In this document: one piece after another, positions 23,401 through 24,020 of the stretch | Layout: the number at the start of each line of letters is the position of its first letter | How positions within the stretch are numbered: the stretch's first letter is position 1 | NCBI GenBank assembly: GCA_031383555.1 | Contig: JANMZR010000416.1 | Location: forward strand, 1 to 24,020 | Source of the DNA: JANMZR01 sp031383555 | GTDB lineage: Bacteria; Bacteroidota; Bacteroidia; Cytophagales; Spirosomataceae | Reading direction: 5' to 3' | Length of the DNA: 24,020 nucleotides | Made by a program: the position numbers and the translations under genes | The notes under the pieces: generated by a model | What the model saw: the letters and a program-made list of their open reading frames with translations, nothing else | Database searches by the model: none | What the model was told of the DNA's origin: nothing

Positions 23401-23416
23401 AGTTGAAAGTTCAACT
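23401..23416. terminator. Small hairpin just downstream of the AlkB-type gene
   Basis: AGTTGA-AAGT-TCAACT is a 6-bp perfect stem. On the minus strand it lies 13 bases after the AlkB stop and is followed, 9 bases later, by a run of eight T (23383-23390). It is a plausible but weak terminator for that gene. Confidence 0.45.
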
Positions 23417-23429
23417 CATCTAAAACAAG

Positions 23430-24020
23430 CTACAATTCAATTTTAGCAATTCGTTTATTCATTACCCAAAACCAAAGCGGTGGCACTAAACTCAAAAGCA
23501 TTGACCCTGGGTAGCCAGTAGGTAATTGAGGTGCGTTTTCATGCGATTGTAATATTTGATATTTACGACTTGCCATATAGTGGTGGTCGGAATGGCGGCT
23601 CAGTTCAAATAAAAATAATCGGCCAAGTACATGATCACTATTCCAGCTATGAACAGGCAGAACACGCTCATAATTGCCTGATTCTAAGCGCTTTCTTTGC
23701 AAACCGTAATGCTCAATATAGTTTACAGTTTCCAAAAGTAATGCACCTCCGAAAGCGGCAAATATAAAATAAAACATAATTTCTATGCCAAAAAAGTAGC
23801 CAATAATACTAACTAAAGCGAGTTGTATAACTTGGACTTGGATCATTTCGTTTTGTAAAGAGAAAACTTGTATACCTTTCTTTTTACATTCACTATTAGC
23901 AATTTTCCAAGCTGAAATAAATGAATACCAAATAGTCCGTGGGAAGAAAAAGTAAATGGGCTCATTCAATCTCGATGATGCAGGATCGTCAGGTGTAGCC
24001 ACATTTTTATGATGGCCTTT
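23430..24020 (-). CDS. AlkB-type alkane/fatty-acid monooxygenase, C-terminal part (5' end outside window)
   Basis: The frame is open to the window edge, with 196 residues visible; GTG at 24002 is not the start because GHHKNVATPDDPASSRL continues upstream. It belongs to the membrane di-iron fatty-acid desaturase/AlkB superfamily. Visible His clusters are GHHKN near the edge, NYIEHYGLQR in the middle and ELSRHSDHHYMASR later, with the AlkB-type ending QLPTGYPGSMLLSLVPPLW. Membrane helices lie between the clusters. Known members hydroxylate alkanes or fatty acids with a rubredoxin electron donor. The substrate here cannot be read from sequence. It is convergent with the DASH cryptochrome gene, separated by the GC-rich segment. 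Confidence 0.85.
   Translation of the reverse strand, partial: KGHHKNVATPDDPASSRLNEPIYFFFPRTIWYSFISAWKIANSECKKKGIQVFSLQNEMIQVQVIQLALVSIIGYFFGIEIMFYFIFAAFGGALLLETVNYIEHYGLQRKRLESGNYERVLPVHSWNSDHVLGRLFLFELSRHSDHHYMASRKYQILQSHENAPQLPTGYPGSMLLSLVPPLWFWVMNKRIAKIEL

Noticed and set aside
23531..23767. A 78-codon + strand frame opposite the AlkB-type gene
   Set aside because: Antisense shadow of the His-rich AlkB region; the AlkB His clusters on the other strand are unmistakable.

Overview
The window is A+T-rich, tightly packed DNA from a member of the Bacteroidota, probably an aerobic marine or aquatic one. The lineage call rests on the protein families: a Bacteroidota-type M14 peptidase tail, DUF2490 and DUF5706 proteins, histidine kinases with the LGE(L/I)TAGIAHEIQNPLNF H-box, and CreD paired with a small winged-helix protein. 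Weak ribosome binding sites, several TTG starts and TAnnTTTG-like promoter elements agree. The proteorhodopsin plus Blh pair suggests a sunlit habitat. No tRNA, rRNA, CRISPR array or recognisable insertion sequence was seen, and no gene-free stretch exceeds 300 bases.

Region 1 (1-4306): the 3' end of an M14-type peptidase gene, then a four-gene set of VTC-domain protein, DUF4956 membrane protein, DUF2490 outer-membrane barrel and a secreted CotH-like kinase-fold protein. VTC and DUF4956 proteins often travel with CotH proteins, so this looks like an envelope polyphosphate or phosphorylation module.

Region 2 (4397-10952): the most unusual part. A three-gene cassette occurs twice: a small exported or membrane-anchored protein ending in a Cys-Pro-Pro-(Gly)-Cys tail, a seven-helix membrane protein, and a histidine kinase without its own sensor domain whose start overlaps the seven-helix gene. 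A DUF5706 (PycTM-like) membrane protein lies on the opposite strand between the copies. A single-domain response regulator and a receiver-class III cyclase fusion follow. Together they suggest a split 7TM/kinase phosphorelay that may control cyclic nucleotide synthesis.

Region 3 (11082-15757): a membrane protein, a winged-helix regulator and CreD. The same 17-bp palindrome (ACTTTG-N5-CAAAGT) lies before the membrane-protein/regulator pair and again before creD, so it is a likely operator. An overlapping operon follows (small membrane protein, DUF2809, MpaB-like DUF2236), then two very small membrane proteins.

Region 4 (15909-24020): a light-related island. It holds a photolyase/cryptochrome-family gene coupled to a DUF2071 gene, a proton-pumping green-type proteorhodopsin, the Blh retinal-forming dioxygenase, a 45-residue DUF2256 protein, an FeS-type (6-4) photolyase/cryptochrome and a DASH cryptochrome. 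A GC-rich, hairpin-rich intergenic segment of about 150 bases separates this from a partial AlkB-type monooxygenase; I could not assign that segment to any RNA family.
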